From Monoraphidium neglectum (lineage: Eukaryota; Chlorophyta; Chlorophyceae; Sphaeropleales; Selenastraceae), in contig NW_014012831.1 in assembly GCF_000611645.1 (NCBI RefSeq), forward strand, positions 1-20,246: a DNA stretch of 20,246 nucleotides, written 5' to 3'. Each line of letters begins with the position of its first letter. Position 1 is the stretch's first letter. This document shows positions 20,010-20,246 of the stretch, one piece after another. A program made the translations under genes and the position numbers. Under the pieces are notes generated by a model. The model worked only from the letters and a program-made list of their open reading frames with translations. It had not been told where the DNA came from and did not search any database.

Positions 20010-20070
20010 TTGGGTGTGTGTGTGTTTGTGTGTGTGTGTGTGCGCGCGTGCGTGCGTGCGTGCGCATGCA
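19915..20070 (-). repeat. (CA)n microsatellite (TG on +) upstream of a GH79-like exon
   Basis: Alternating purine-pyrimidine tract: GC/GT-rich at both ends with a (TG)n core at about 19954-20042 on the + strand, so CA on the sense strand of the gene. It lies about 20-60 bases upstream of the first visible exon. Confidence 0.95.
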
Positions 20071-20246
20071 AGCGTGTGCATGTGTTTCTGGGGCAGACAA
20101 GTGAGGAGGAGATGAGCGAAGTGCTGCAGGGATGCCGTGGTGCTGCGCGTGCAGAAGCAGCAAGGCTGTCCCCGAGGGCGAACGCCGCCCGGTCCCCAAC
20201 CTCTCGCAGGTCCCCTGCCTCTCGCCCCCCCGCATGCGCCCCCCCC
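20071..20246. other. Right-edge sequence, likely intron or upstream exon of GH79-like gene
   Basis: One minus-strand frame reads through here, but I see no recognisable GH79 motif, so I cannot say whether it holds an exon. The edge cuts the gene. Confidence 0.3.

Overview
The window looks like nuclear DNA of a GC-rich green alga (Chlorophyta, probably core chlorophyte; the genus cannot be told). Support: about 60% GC; many short introns with GTGAG/GTGCG donors and GCAG acceptors; long (CA)n and (CAG)n tracts; and a hedgehog-type Hint protein and a GH79-like glycosidase typical of eukaryotes. No prokaryotic operon features, tRNA, rRNA, CRISPR array or intact transposon was seen. All gene models come from reading splice sites, frames and paralog alignment by eye.

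Layout. (1) 1-1125, + strand: 3' half of a cyclophilin-type peptidyl-prolyl isomerase gene, three exons, with a Gln/Glu-rich tail; its 5' end lies off the left edge. (2) 1908-6750, + strand: a complete nine-exon gene for a secreted protein of about 791 residues. It has a signal peptide, an unfamiliar Cys-containing ectodomain with N-glycosylation sequons, a central hedgehog-type Hint (autoprocessing) domain and a Cys-containing C-terminal extension. (3) 6751 to about 9390: intergenic, no supported gene, one (CA)n tract. (4) About 9395-13260 and 13865-17690: a direct tandem duplication of a roughly 3.8 kb unit. Each unit holds one minus-strand three-exon gene (copy B, stop at 10243; copy A, stop at 14642) for a large Gln-rich, probably nuclear protein. 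Each protein has two tandem domains that resemble plant B3 DNA-binding domains and a conserved helical C-terminus. Promoters, 5' leaders, intron positions and 3' flanks are all recognisably duplicated. (5) 17928 to about 19897, minus strand: 3' part of a GH79-like (heparanase/beta-glucuronidase type) glycoside hydrolase, with its 5' exons off the right edge.

The genes do not form an obvious pathway; this is ordinary eukaryotic neighbourhood. The most unusual items are the Hint protein, with a possible Hint-less alternative ending in intron 3; the tandemly duplicated polyQ/B3-like genes with very different CAG tract lengths; and the repeated placement of (CA)n tracts, CA on the sense strand, just upstream of 3' splice sites.
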